Virus record (IMG/VR): IMGVR_UViG_3300024257_000005
Coordinates: 1 to 64,000 of that record
Direction: 5' to 3' (one strand)
Length of the DNA stretch: 64,000 bases
From: a virus
Shown: one piece after another, positions 1 to 8,518 of the stretch
Numbering within the stretch: the first letter of the stretch is position 1
Layout: each line of letters begins with the position of its first letter
Notes under the pieces: generated by a model
Databases searched by the model: none
The model's input: the letters and a program-made list of their open reading frames with translations, nothing else
What the model was told of the DNA's origin: nothing
Position numbers and translations under genes: made by a program

Positions 1-246
1 ATGAATGAGGGTGGCAAACACCAGGGCAAGAAAAATGGTCATGTCCCAAGTAAATACGAGACAATGACATATAAACAATTGGATAGATCGCTTTCAAAAA
101 TACAAGAGAGCCTCGGGTATACAATTCTTTATGAAAATCAAAAAGATGTTGAAAAACTATTGGATGCATATGTTTTTATTATTAATCACATGGTAGAAAA
201 AGCTCAAAAAGAATTAAATTCTAGTGGGACATATAAAGGGAAATAA
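1..246 (+). CDS. Hypothetical protein, probably the 3' part of a longer gene
   Basis: An open frame of 81 codons begins with ATG at the first base of the window and ends in TAA. The first residues are MNEGG, which resemble the internal TLNEGG motif of the gene at 565-1440, so the ATG may be an internal methionine of a gene entering from outside. The product is charged and lysine-rich with no recognisable domain. The next gene starts 3 bases downstream. Function unknown; whether it is complete cannot be judged. Confidence 0.6.
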   Translation: MNEGGKHQGKKNGHVPSKYETMTYKQLDRSLSKIQESLGYTILYENQKDVEKLLDAYVFIINHMVEKAQKELNSSGTYKGK

Positions 247-249
247 ATA

Positions 250-552
250 GTGAAGCTGAAGTTATTAATGGAAAAGGAAATGACGAACAAACAGCATATT
301 GCTGCCGTCAAAAAAGAGAGAGCTGCTGAAGCCAATTGAACAAAGAAATATCAGAAAATTTTTCTAGATATTACTGACGGTGAGGAAGTTTGAAGGGTTC
401 CTGGACTATCAGATGCTGAACAAACGTTTGTTAATTATACTGAAAATATCGTTAACCAAATGCAAAAATATGTCTCGTCATATGACATGCAATGAAACAT
501 CATACCCATTGAAGATAAAAAAGTCATTGAAAGATTAGCCAAAAAGCTATAA
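250..552 (+). CDS. Small hypothetical protein with three recoded TGA codons
   Basis: GTG start at 250 preceded by AAGGGA about 8 bases upstream; TAA stop. The 100-residue frame is continuous only if the TGAs at 337, 391 and 493 are read as an amino acid, probably Trp (e.g. EEVWRVPGL, DMQWNIIP). Under the standard code nothing sensible is left. The N-terminus VKLKLLMEKE matches the MKLKQLITEA and MKLRDLLLEV starts of the genes at 565 and 2620. Short N-termini ending in L-x-E resemble the capsid-targeting peptides of T4 internal head proteins. That role is an inference; no enzymatic domain is seen. Confidence 0.6.
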
Positions 553-564
553 AAGGAATAAATA

Positions 565-1440
565 ATGAAACTGAAACAACTGATAACAGAAGCAACAAAC
601 GATCCCTTAAAGCAGATAATGTCTGATTGTAATAATTTTCTATACTATTATAAGAAAGACCACTGGCCAATGATGACAACAATGATGAAAAGAATTGACA
701 CAGATCTGCTTAAAAATAAAAAAGCTATTAATGCCATAGATAAAGATATAATAAAGAAATGGATAGGCTTATTAGACGGTGGTAAAATGGGGCTTTATGA
801 GGTTGGAAAATTTTGTAGATGGTTTAAGAAAAACTATAAGGATAAAATTTCTGAAGGAACTCTCAATGAGGGTGGATATTTATCAGCAAAGACAGTAAAA
901 GGACCGGCATCAAAAGTTAAGAAATATGTAAAAGATTTGATCGATACTGCTAAAAAAGATCACGGTCCTGATGCACATTATACTGGCGATTGAGATTCTG
1001 TTACTGGTATAAATATAATTAATAAAATGTTCAAAACAAAAGATGAAGCATTTGGTTATATTGAAGATAATGCTAACAAATGAGATAATGCTATTGCTGT
1101 TCAATTTGGCAAGAAGGGACAGTGAGCCATTGGTGCATTATTGTCTGAAGGAACTCTCACTGAAAAAGTTCGCCCTGGTGAACATATGGAATTGAATCGA
1201 GCCGATAGAAAGAAAATGAAAACTCGTGGTCATATGTCTGACAAAGAAGTAAAGGGAACATTTACACTAGTAGGTAGACCACAATTTGGAGCCGTTTCGG
1301 TTCGTTCGGATGTAACAAGAAAACTATATAAAAATTTATCAGGTGACATGTTTAATCCTGCACATATAAGGAATTACCTAGACACAGAGCTTGCAGGCAC
1401 AAAATTCGGCAAAAAAGAATTAGGTCGATTTGACTATTAG
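565..1440 (+). CDS. Probable processed head-associated protein, three recoded TGA codons
   Basis: ATG start after AAAAGGAATAA; TAG stop; 291 residues when TGAs at 991, 1081 and 1123 are read through (GDWDSV, NKWDNA, GQWAIG). The frame is otherwise lost in two pieces. The start MKLKQLITEA has an L-x-T-E pattern, and the motif SEGTL(N/T)E occurs twice, near residues 98 and 194. T4-type prohead proteases cut after L/I-x-E, so these could be processing sites dividing the protein into three parts. No other domain recognised. It lies between the small protein at 250 and a neck-like gene, which fits a virion role. Confidence 0.6.
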
Positions 1441-1451
1441 GAGATAAATAG

Positions 1452-2615
1452 ATGGCAACAACACTAGGATATTTAATAAATACTACAGGGTCTGCTCCAG
1501 CAGTATCTGAATCAACGTCGTTTGGTATTTATGACAACGATGTAACATTTCAGCTTGAAGCACCTCAAACGGCAAAGTGAGTTGCATTCAGACTGGGTGG
1601 AGTTCTTATGCAAGTTGAGCTAACATTTCCAGAAGTATATAATGCTTTTGAAGAAGCCGTCAGTGAGTATTCAACATTGGTTAATAATTCACAGATCAAA
1701 GATTGATTGCTTAACTTCAAAGGATTCACAACTGGATCTGATTTAACTAACACAAATCCACTAGCTTCATATGAGTATCAAAAGAGATATTCAGACAATA
1801 TCATTGGTAGTGAAGTTGGTGTTGGTGGAGTATATGATTGGAAGACCGGTTCAATCGATCTTGTAGCAGATCAACAGTATTATGATGTTCAAGCATTGTG
1901 AGGTTCTGCTTCAGAATCAAATCAAAGACTTGAGCTTAAAGAAATTTGGCACTATCGACAGCCTGCTATTCAAAGAGGAAGAGCATATGGATCCGGACAG
2001 GCAATGATTAATTCAGAATTTGCAGGAATGGGATCTGTTGCCGGAACCGCTGGGACACAATATTTAGTTTATCCACTATATTCAGATATTTTAAGAGCAC
2101 AGGCAGTAGAGCTGTCTGATATGATCCGTAAGTCAGGATATTCTCATGAAGTTATCAATAATGTATTACGATTGACACCCACTCCTACTGAAGCAATAAA
2201 ACTTTTCTTTAGATATCGAATAAACTTTGATCCATTTACTGATGATGATAGATCGTCGCAAACAGACAGTGTTATTTCTAGTCCTGCTGACATTCCATAT
2301 TCATTCTTACCGTATACATCAATCAACTCTCCTGGAAAACAATGAATTAGAAAATATACACTAGCAATTTGTAAGGAAATGCTTGCAAGGAACAGATCAA
2401 AATTTACCTCTATTAATATTCCTGAAAATGAGGTGACTCTCGATGGCGATGCATTGCTAAGTGAAGGTCAGGCAGAGAAAGAAGCACTGATTGAGCAATT
2501 TAAAGAATTCTTAGAAGGTGTGAGCAATGAAAAATTAATGGAATCTGAAGCATTACTTCAGGAACATATGGAAAATCAATTTAAGCACATACCAATGCTT
2601 CCAAGAATAGGATAA
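1452..2615 (+). CDS. Virion neck protein, gp13-like (tentative), four recoded TGA codons
   Basis: ATG start 11 bases after the previous stop, with GGAGA upstream; TAA stop; 387 residues with TGAs at 1578, 1704, 1899 and 2343 read as Trp (TAKWVAF, IKDWLLN, QALWGSA, GKQWIRK). The C-terminal part (RNRSKFTSINIPENEV, then LDGDALLSEG and an acidic helix) is a pattern I associate with structural proteins in T4-like neck/connector operons. Position ahead of two small neck-like genes, the tail terminator and the sheath supports a gp13-type assignment, but family identity is from memory and not certain. It is the most TGA-rich gene here. Confidence 0.6.
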
Positions 2616-2619
2616 CAAT

Positions 2620-3123
2620 ATGAAATTAAGAGATCTACTATTAGAGGTCAAAGTGCCTTATTTGAAAACCGAAAAACAGGCTCGAGAATTTATCAAAAGA
2701 TTGAAACCAAATGATAAAGTTAGCGATGATGTTACTGCCATGGAGACTGGCAAGGTGTTTATGAAAAAGGGCGATAGCAAAAAGGATTTGAAAGATGCCA
2801 TTGTTAAAGAATTCAAAGGAAAAGCATCGAACGAAAATGATATGAAGAAGTTCTATAAAATTAAAATAGAACCTTTTGATAAAAACATGTCGGCAAGTGA
2901 GAAGAAATCATATGAGAAAGCAGAAGCTGATTTATATGCCAAAGTGCCTTTAGAGATTGAGCGGAAAGATGGAAAACCTTTCACAAAGAACGATCAAAAA
3001 GTTTTAGAAGACTATGGTAAATGGTGGACTAAAGAATTGGCTCACTTTGGATTTAGAGGATGGGAATTCTTTGGATCATTCAAGAATAATAAAGTGGCAC
3101 ATGGATCACCAATCTTCTATTAG
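2620..3123 (+). CDS. Hypothetical protein with capsid-targeting-like N-terminus
   Basis: ATG start 4 bases after the previous stop, TAG stop, 167 residues, no internal TGA. The N-terminus MKLRDLLLEV matches the MKLKxLxxE starts of two nearby genes. The remainder is very rich in Lys, Asp and Glu, with an aromatic C-terminus (FGFRGWEFFGSF). Lysine-rich small proteins with such a leader recall T4 internal head proteins processed by the prohead protease, which is an inference from the N-terminal motif and position only. No catalytic motif was recognised. Confidence 0.6.
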   Translation: MKLRDLLLEVKVPYLKTEKQAREFIKRLKPNDKVSDDVTAMETGKVFMKKGDSKKDLKDAIVKEFKGKASNENDMKKFYKIKIEPFDKNMSASEKKSYEKAEADLYAKVPLEIERKDGKPFTKNDQKVLEDYGKWWTKELAHFGFRGWEFFGSFKNNKVAHGSPIFY

Positions 3124-3132
3124 GAGTAATTA

Positions 3133-3600
3133 ATGACAATATATTTTTCAGATAAAGAAAAAGCATTTTTCAATTCAATCAATGAAGAACTTATAGAAGA
3201 TGTTGTTAAGCAGTTCATCGTTGTGTACAAAATTAGTGCAGCGGCTACAAGCACTGGTATCTATGGTTCGAGCTCAAATAAAACATTTGAACCAGGGATA
3301 AAGATATGATCATTGATTACTATTCTAGATCCAGAAGTAACTGTTGAGCCGGCTGCAGGAATCAAACAGAAAAGGCGTCTTGAAGTCACGATTCAAAAGA
3401 AACACCTACTAGATAATAGCTTTTATTTTGACGAAGGTGATTACTTACATTGGGATAGTCAGTATTTTGAAATACAAACAATAGTAAAACCTCAGTTTAT
3501 CCAAGGACAGCCTGATCACAATTGGCATGTCAAGCTTACTGCAGAATCTGCTGGTGTTTCAGAAATAACAATTGAAGATAGGGATAAATACGATGCCTAG
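3133..3600 (+). CDS. Head-tail connector (neck) protein, gp14-like (tentative)
   Basis: ATG start preceded by TAGGAGTAATTA; TAG stop; 155 residues with the TGA at 3307 read as Trp (GIKIWSLIT). The second half has a beta-rich pattern (EGDYLHWDSQYFEI) often seen in head-closure and connector proteins, where a D/G-D-Y-x-x-W turn precedes a strand. It lies between the gp13-like and tail-completion genes. The stop overlaps the next start by 8 bases. The exact T4 counterpart is uncertain. Confidence 0.5.
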
Positions 3601-4312
3601 ACAAGAGCAACAAAAGATATTAAATAGTGATCTACCTATTATCCAACAACAATTAGAATCTGTTGATGTGGCACTGTTGAATCATTTCAATGAGACACTT
3701 CAGCTATTTGCTGTTGAAAATAACCGAAAGGTCAGTCTTGTAACAACCATAGCACAGGCCGAACGGTGATTTCAAAAGAAACGCCAAAGAGAAAAGCGAG
3801 ACGATAAGACTGAAACTATCTATCCTGTAGCCTCATTAAGACGAGGATCAATTACTCCCAATAATGACATGTTTGTTTATAACAAAAATCAGAGTACTAT
3901 GATACCTGTTTCAAAAAGATTATCAGCTGAAAATAGCTATAAAGATAAGCCTGCTGGAACTGAAATCTATGAAGTTAAGCTTGTCTCACCTCCTGTTGCA
4001 GTTGATATCGATTATGAATTTACACTTCAAACAAAATATATGGAAACTAGTAACTCAATCATTGAGCAGATTATTGTCTATCATGGTAAGCAAGACATAG
4101 TCACTAAGGACGGTTTTACATTGCGAATGAATATTGATAGCTTTTCAGACAATTCAAACCTTGATGAAATTGCCACAGACAATATGCTATTTGAACATGT
4201 AGCATCATTCACTATTTCTTGCCTGTTATCTCTAAATATCAAGAGCAACATTGTAAATGTGAAAAAAGTTCGTACTCCAGCTAAATTTTCCTTCAGTGAA
4301 AAATTCGTATAA
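3593..4312 (+). CDS. Tail completion / sheath terminator protein, gp15-like
   Basis: ATG at 3593 inside the end of the previous gene; a TTG at 3572 is also in frame but ATG fits the overlap. TAA stop; 239 residues with the TGA at 3767 read as Trp (AERWFQKK). The length is close to T4 gp15 (about 270), and it sits immediately upstream of the sheath gene, where tail terminators are expected. A central segment (EVKLVSPPVAVDIDYEF) has the strand-rich character of these proteins. The assignment is by position and length more than by motif. Confidence 0.55.
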
Positions 4313-4336
4313 ATATACACCCTCAAAAATAAATGT

Positions 4337-4363
4337 GCGGTAACCGCCTTTTGCCTTTTTTCT
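4337..4363 (+). terminator. Weak possible terminator before the sheath gene
   Basis: GCGG-TAA-CCGC can form a 4 bp stem with a 3-base loop, followed by CTTTTGCCTTTTTTC. The short stem makes this a weak candidate. Position between the neck genes and a new promoter-like motif supports transcription ending here. Confidence 0.35.
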
Positions 4364-4365
4364 TT

Positions 4366-4374
4366 TATATTTAT
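4366..4374 (+). promoter_or_regulatory. TATATTTAT promoter-like motif upstream of sheath
   Basis: Exact TATATTTAT, 42 bases before the sheath ATG. The same 9-mer recurs in seven other intergenic gaps, usually 26-54 bases before a start codon. Inferred to be a phage promoter core, probably late. Confidence 0.5.
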
Positions 4375-4416
4375 AATTATATTATAAAATTTTAAACTTT
4401 ATTAGGAGAAAAACAA

Positions 4417-6666
4417 ATGGCTAGTGAAAAAATTATATCTGCTGGCGTGTTCACCCAAGAAAATGATTTATCATTTTTCAGTAGAGGCCTTTCAGAGATT
4501 GGCGCTGCTGTAATTGGATGGACTAAAAGCGGACCTGCATTTCAACCAACTATTGTTGAAAGCTATGATGAATTCACACAAGTATTTGGCGGGAAAAACG
4601 AAGAATTATTTACACCATATTTGGCTGACGAATATTTAAGAAATTCTGGAAAACTTACCGTTACAAGAGTACTTGGTGGTGGAACATTTTCATACACAAC
4701 AGTTGGCGAATTAAGTTCTGGTAGCATACTTCATGCAGTTATCAGACCTACTGCTTCAGCTTCTGGAGACTTCATAATTGATGTCACTGGATCAACATCT
4801 GAAGTATCAATGTCGGCTTTCGACTTACACTTAAGTTGCTCAGCAGACGAAACAACATATACAAGCGTATCAATGAATCCTTCAGACTCAAACTTTGTTG
4901 GAAAAATCATTGGTGAAAATCCTAGAGGACCTGGATATTTCTACCTTGATACATATTTCAAAACTCAGATCTCAGCTTCAATTGCTATTGGTGCATTAAT
5001 GCCAACAGGATCTGTTTCAAGCTCAACTTCAGCGATTATTACAACTACAGGTTATTCGCACGGAACATCTCCAACTATAATTTCACAAACATTCGGCTCT
5101 ACAAATCATGAGTTATTCAACTTCCATATGTTATCAGACGGAACTGAATCTAATCAATTGATCAAAGCTGGTGTTTTTGCTGTTAAAGCAAGTGGTTCTG
5201 TACCAGGGTCAGACTATGGCTCATTTGGTGTAGTTATCCGTAAGTACTCAGATAATGATGCAAATCCTGTTATCTTAGAAACATACAACAACCTAACACT
5301 TGATCCAGATTCACCAAATTACATTGCACGGAGAATTGGAGATCAATCGGTCACAACAGCAGCAACTGGTAAGAAAACAGTTAATGGCGACTTCCAGAAT
5401 ATTTCTAAATACGTTAGAGTATCTATGGTGGTTGCATCTTATCCAAAAGATGCTGTTCCATTTGGATTTAAGAATTATAAGAAATATAATTCAACAGCTC
5501 CAGATGCAGTCTATGCATTATCACAATCATATGATTCAGATTATAATTCTCGTGCTTACTACGGAATTGATTTTGAAGATGATGATGTGAAAAACTTCAA
5601 CGATGCACTGCCTACAACAAAAGCAAACAACTCGTCAAATTTCTTGCTGAGCAATTGCATTGGCTATGCTTCAGGTGTTTACACAGGTGCAATTTCATTA
5701 ACATCTGCAATCGGTACTAAACAATTCATGTTTGGTTTCCAAGATGGATTTGATGGATTTGATCCACGTAAGCCAATTAGTGAAGATCGAACATTTACAC
5801 TAGCAACCACTTCTGGCTCTGTTGAGTTTAAGAAAGCGCTTGATTCTACAAAGAGTCAGGATGAATATGATTTCAATATGCTTATCGTACCAGATTTAGA
5901 ATATGGAAATTCATCATACGTAATTAAACAAGCACTTAGTGTTTGTGAATCTCGTGGTGATTGTTTCCTACTTATGGATCTAGGTGGAAAAACAACTTCA
6001 CGTGATACATATATTACACGTACACAAGCGATCGATAGCTCTTATGCTGCTACATATTACCCATGGGTGCAAATCGGCGATGATGAAAATAGCAAACCAG
6101 TTTGAGTTCCACCTTCAGTTGTTATGGCAGGAATAATTGCCTACACAGATAAAGTATCTCATGAGTGGTATGCGCCAGCCGGCATCAACCGTGGTGGTTT
6201 AACACGAGTTATTAGAGCGTATGATCGTCTTGATAGAGATGATAGAGACGCACTTTATGAATCTCGAATCAATCCAATTGCAACATTTCCAGATACTGGT
6301 GTTGTTGCTTGGGGGCAGAAAACATTGCAAGTCAAAGCTTCGGCTCTTGATAGAATCAATGTAAGACGTCTATTAATCAAAATCAAGAAGACAGTTGCAT
6401 CTTCAACAAAATACTTACTATTCGAGCAGAGTGACGAAGCTCTATGGTCTAAGTTTAAAAATATTGTTAATCCTGTATTGACTGGAATTTTGGCTAACGC
6501 TGGAATCTCTGAGTTCAAGGTAGTTATGGATGAAACAAATAATACTCCAGATGTAATTGATAGAAATGAAGTAAAAGGTGAGATTTTTATTAAGCCTAAG
6601 AAATCTGCAGAGTTCATCCTGTTAGACTTCAACATAATGGCGCAATCAGCGACATTTAATAACTAG
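4417..6666 (+). CDS. Contractile tail sheath protein, gp18-like
   Basis: ATG start with AGGAGAAAAACAA upstream; TAG stop; 749 residues, somewhat longer than T4 gp18 (659). The N-terminus (VFTQENDLSFFSRGLSEIGAAVIG) is the typical sheath start in which the protein wraps onto its neighbours. The C-terminal domain has the conserved W-V-P-P-S...AGIIAYTDK...EWYAPAGINRGG arrangement. The TGA at 6103 falls exactly on the Trp of that VWVPPS motif, one of the best arguments for TGA=Trp. If TGA were a stop, the sheath would lose its last 187 residues, including the core contraction domain. High translation demand fits the strong ribosome site and the upstream TATATTTAT motif. Confidence 0.93.
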
Positions 6667-6669
6667 GAA

Positions 6670-6678
6670 TATATTTAT
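6670..6678 (+). promoter_or_regulatory. TATATTTAT promoter-like motif upstream of tube gene
   Basis: Exact copy of the 9-mer, 38 bases before the tube ATG. It starts 3 bases after the sheath stop codon, so it would allow separate expression of the tube protein. Confidence 0.5.
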
Positions 6679-6716
6679 TAATATATGCTTAATATGAATT
6701 TTATAAGGAGAATATA

Positions 6717-7229
6717 ATGGCAAACGAAGACTTATTAAACCCAGGAAAATGGTCTGATAATCTGCAGCCAATGAGACAAGATAACTGGTTCTTAGAGTTT
6801 CCAGATGTAAATGGAAATCAAATTCCTGCTTATACATGTATGAGCGCTGGAAGACCAAAATTGTCAAATGAAGAAGTTGAAATTCCTTTCATGAATAACA
6901 CCGCTTATTTCAAAGGCAAATCAAAATGGGAAACGCTAGACATTGTTCTACGCACACCTATTTCAGAAGCCCTTGCTTTAAGAGTCATGGAATGGATCAT
7001 GCTTCACCACGATGCTGAATCAGGTGTTGACGGTTATAAGAGTGAATATGCAAAAGATATCACTTTGAAACTAACATCGCCTTTAGGAACAACCATTGAA
7101 TCATGGAGATTGCACCAATGTTGGATCACCAATAGTGATTTTGGTAGTTTAGATATGAGTTCGGCTGACGCTGTAGAAATTAGCTTAACACTAAGATTTG
7201 ATTACGCTGTGTTGGAATTATCACAGTAA
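6717..7229 (+). CDS. Tail tube protein, gp19-like
   Basis: ATG after AAGGAGAATATA; TAA stop; 170 residues, matching the T4 gp19 length (163). It follows the sheath gene as in T4. The sequence has the tube-family pattern: an N-terminal W-S-D-N segment, RQDNWFLEFP, PKLSNEEVEIPFMN, and a C-terminal EISLTLRFDYA strand. No TGA codons. A terminator follows, so sheath and tube may have their own transcripts. Confidence 0.88.
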   Translation: MANEDLLNPGKWSDNLQPMRQDNWFLEFPDVNGNQIPAYTCMSAGRPKLSNEEVEIPFMNNTAYFKGKSKWETLDIVLRTPISEALALRVMEWIMLHHDAESGVDGYKSEYAKDITLKLTSPLGTTIESWRLHQCWITNSDFGSLDMSSADAVEISLTLRFDYAVLELSQ

Positions 7230-7255
7230 GTCACTTCATATAGATCAAACAAATG

Positions 7256-7285
7256 AAAGCCTCTATTTATTTAGGGGCTTTTTTA
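7256..7285 (+). terminator. Rho-independent terminator after tube gene
   Basis: AAAGCCTC (7256-7263) pairs with GGGGCTTT (7274-7281), one G-T wobble, around a 10-base A/T loop, followed by a run of six T. Placed 27 bases after the tube stop. Confidence 0.8.
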
Positions 7286-7292
7286 TTAGAGA

Positions 7293-7301
7293 TATATTTA
7301 T
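7293..7301 (+). promoter_or_regulatory. TATATTTAT promoter-like motif upstream of gp26-like gene
   Basis: Exact copy of the 9-mer directly after the terminator and 26 bases before the ATG at 7328, the shortest spacing in the set. Likely restarts transcription for the baseplate genes. Confidence 0.5.
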
Positions 7302-7327
7302 TACTATAACGAAAACTGGAGGTGTTT

Positions 7328-8128
7328 ATGACACAAGAAGTAAAAAATAAGACATTTTTTGTTGATCTTCCGAGTGAAGGAAGAGCATATCCTCAAGAAA
7401 GTCCTTTGTATGAAGGTACTGTTGAGTTACGATATGGAAGTTCTGGGGATGAAAATATCCTATTGAACCAGCATTATATTGTCAGAGGCGAAGTGTTCGA
7501 CAGACTACTTGAGCAGCTATTAGTAAATAAATCTATTGATATTGCTGATCTTTTAGTCGGAGATAAAAATGCCTTAGTAATTGCAACAAGACAAGCCATG
7601 TATGGAAACACGTATCCGATTAAATTGAAATGCCCTAAATGTGGTGAAGAGATAAACGACTCTTTTGATTTAACTCATTTACACAAATTCAAGTTTCCTG
7701 AAGATGAAGATTTCAATCCCAAACAACTGACATATACATCTGAAGCTGGAAATGTTTGAGGATTCAGGCTGCTTACAGAGGCAGATATCAAAGATCTTTC
7801 ACAGATAGCAAGGAAGATGAAAAAATTAAACATTAGTAGAGATGGACAGGTCACTGTTACGGCAAGAGCCGAACGGCAGCTATTGTCTGTTAATGATATA
7901 ACTGATGTTAACAAAACGGTAGAGTTCTTTAGAGGAATCTCTTCAATAGAGTCACAGGAGCTGAGAAATGCTATATTAGATATGACGCCAGACATCGACC
8001 TAAGTGTTGATTTTACATGTGACAACCTCATGTGTGGATATTCTGACTATATTGATATTGAGCTTAACTCAGACTTTTTTTGGCCAAAGGGCAGATCACG
8101 AACAAAACGTTCTAGAGGAAGTGTTTAA
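7328..8128 (+). CDS. Baseplate hub / tail assembly chaperone, gp26-like
   Basis: ATG at 7328 with GGAGG five bases upstream; a GTG at 7322 is in frame but lies inside that ribosome site. TAA stop; 266 residues with TGA at 7757 read as Trp (GNVWGFRL). The N-terminus (LPSEGRAYPQESPL) and LLVGDKNALVIATRQ are typical of the T4 baseplate gp26 family. CPKCGEE and a second C-x4-C (CDNLMC) suggest bound zinc. The gene lies between tube and tape measure, the usual place for tail assembly chaperones that are made with a frameshifted extension. Seven T residues near the 3' end may be such a slip site. Confidence 0.8.
8075..8083 (+). other. Candidate programmed frameshift site (T7GG)
   Basis: TTTTTTTGG, read TTT TTT TGG in the gp26-like frame. 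A +1 slip (or -2 with one extra Phe) enters the overlapping frame that runs to 8255. Homopolymer slip sites at this genome position, between tube and tape measure, are well known in tailed phages. A sequencing error in the run would give the same picture. Confidence 0.5.
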
Positions 8129-8255
8129 TCTAGTATATTATGGTGGCTTTGGATTTTCAGAAGTTTGAAATATGCCAGTTCCTATGAAGAAGTTTTTCAC
8201 ACGAAAACTAATAGAAGCTAAAAAGGCGGAGAAGAAGTCATATGAGGAGAAATAA
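8082..8255 (+). CDS. gp51-like C-terminal extension reached by frameshift
   Basis: This frame begins at the T7 run and stays open to TAA at 8253, adding 57 residues, with TGA at 8166 read as Trp (FSEVWNMPVPM). The residues EQNVLEEVFNLVYYGG followed by a P-x-x-x-K-x-F segment resemble the short helical domain that follows gp26-type proteins in other phages. There is no ATG or clear ribosome site for independent translation; only TTG at 8052 or 8058 could serve. The frame overlaps the last 47 bases of the gp26-like gene. Interpreted as a fused extension made by a fraction of ribosomes. Confidence 0.55.
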
Positions 8256-8256
8256 A

Positions 8257-8496
8257 GTGGCACAACTAATTGTTGAAGGAAAGATGTTTGAGGGCATTTC
8301 CGACATAGCAAAAAGACTTGTCGGAGGTTTGTTTTCAGGGAAGATTAAGAAAGTGAAACTTGGTGATGATAAAACTGCAAAAGGTGCAGGCCAAGCTTTA
8401 AAAAATATTGGAGCAGAGCTTGATAAGCTTGATAAGATATTTGACGAGAACCCTGAGTATGAAGAATTGCTAATGAAAAAATTGCGTGAAATTTAA
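8257..8496 (+). CDS. Small hypothetical protein before tape measure
   Basis: GTG at 8257, one base after the stop of the frameshifted frame, with GAGGAG 7 bases upstream. An ATG at 8242 is in frame but lies just ahead of that GAGGAG ribosome site and has no site of its own, so GTG is preferred. 79 residues, starting MAQLIVEGKMFEG; lysine-rich with helical heptads toward the end. The LIVEG start recalls the L-x-E processing motifs at the left end. Position next to the tape measure suggests a tail assembly role; nothing in the sequence proves it. Confidence 0.6.
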   Translation: MAQLIVEGKMFEGISDIAKRLVGGLFSGKIKKVKLGDDKTAKGAGQALKNIGAELDKLDKIFDENPEYEELLMKKLREI

Positions 8497-8518
8497 ATAA
8501 AAAATAAGTTGAAATAAT

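Noticed and set aside
5300-5590. Second open frame inside the sheath gene
   Set aside because: Out-of-frame shadow rich in Gln/Ile/Met repeats with no ribosome site.
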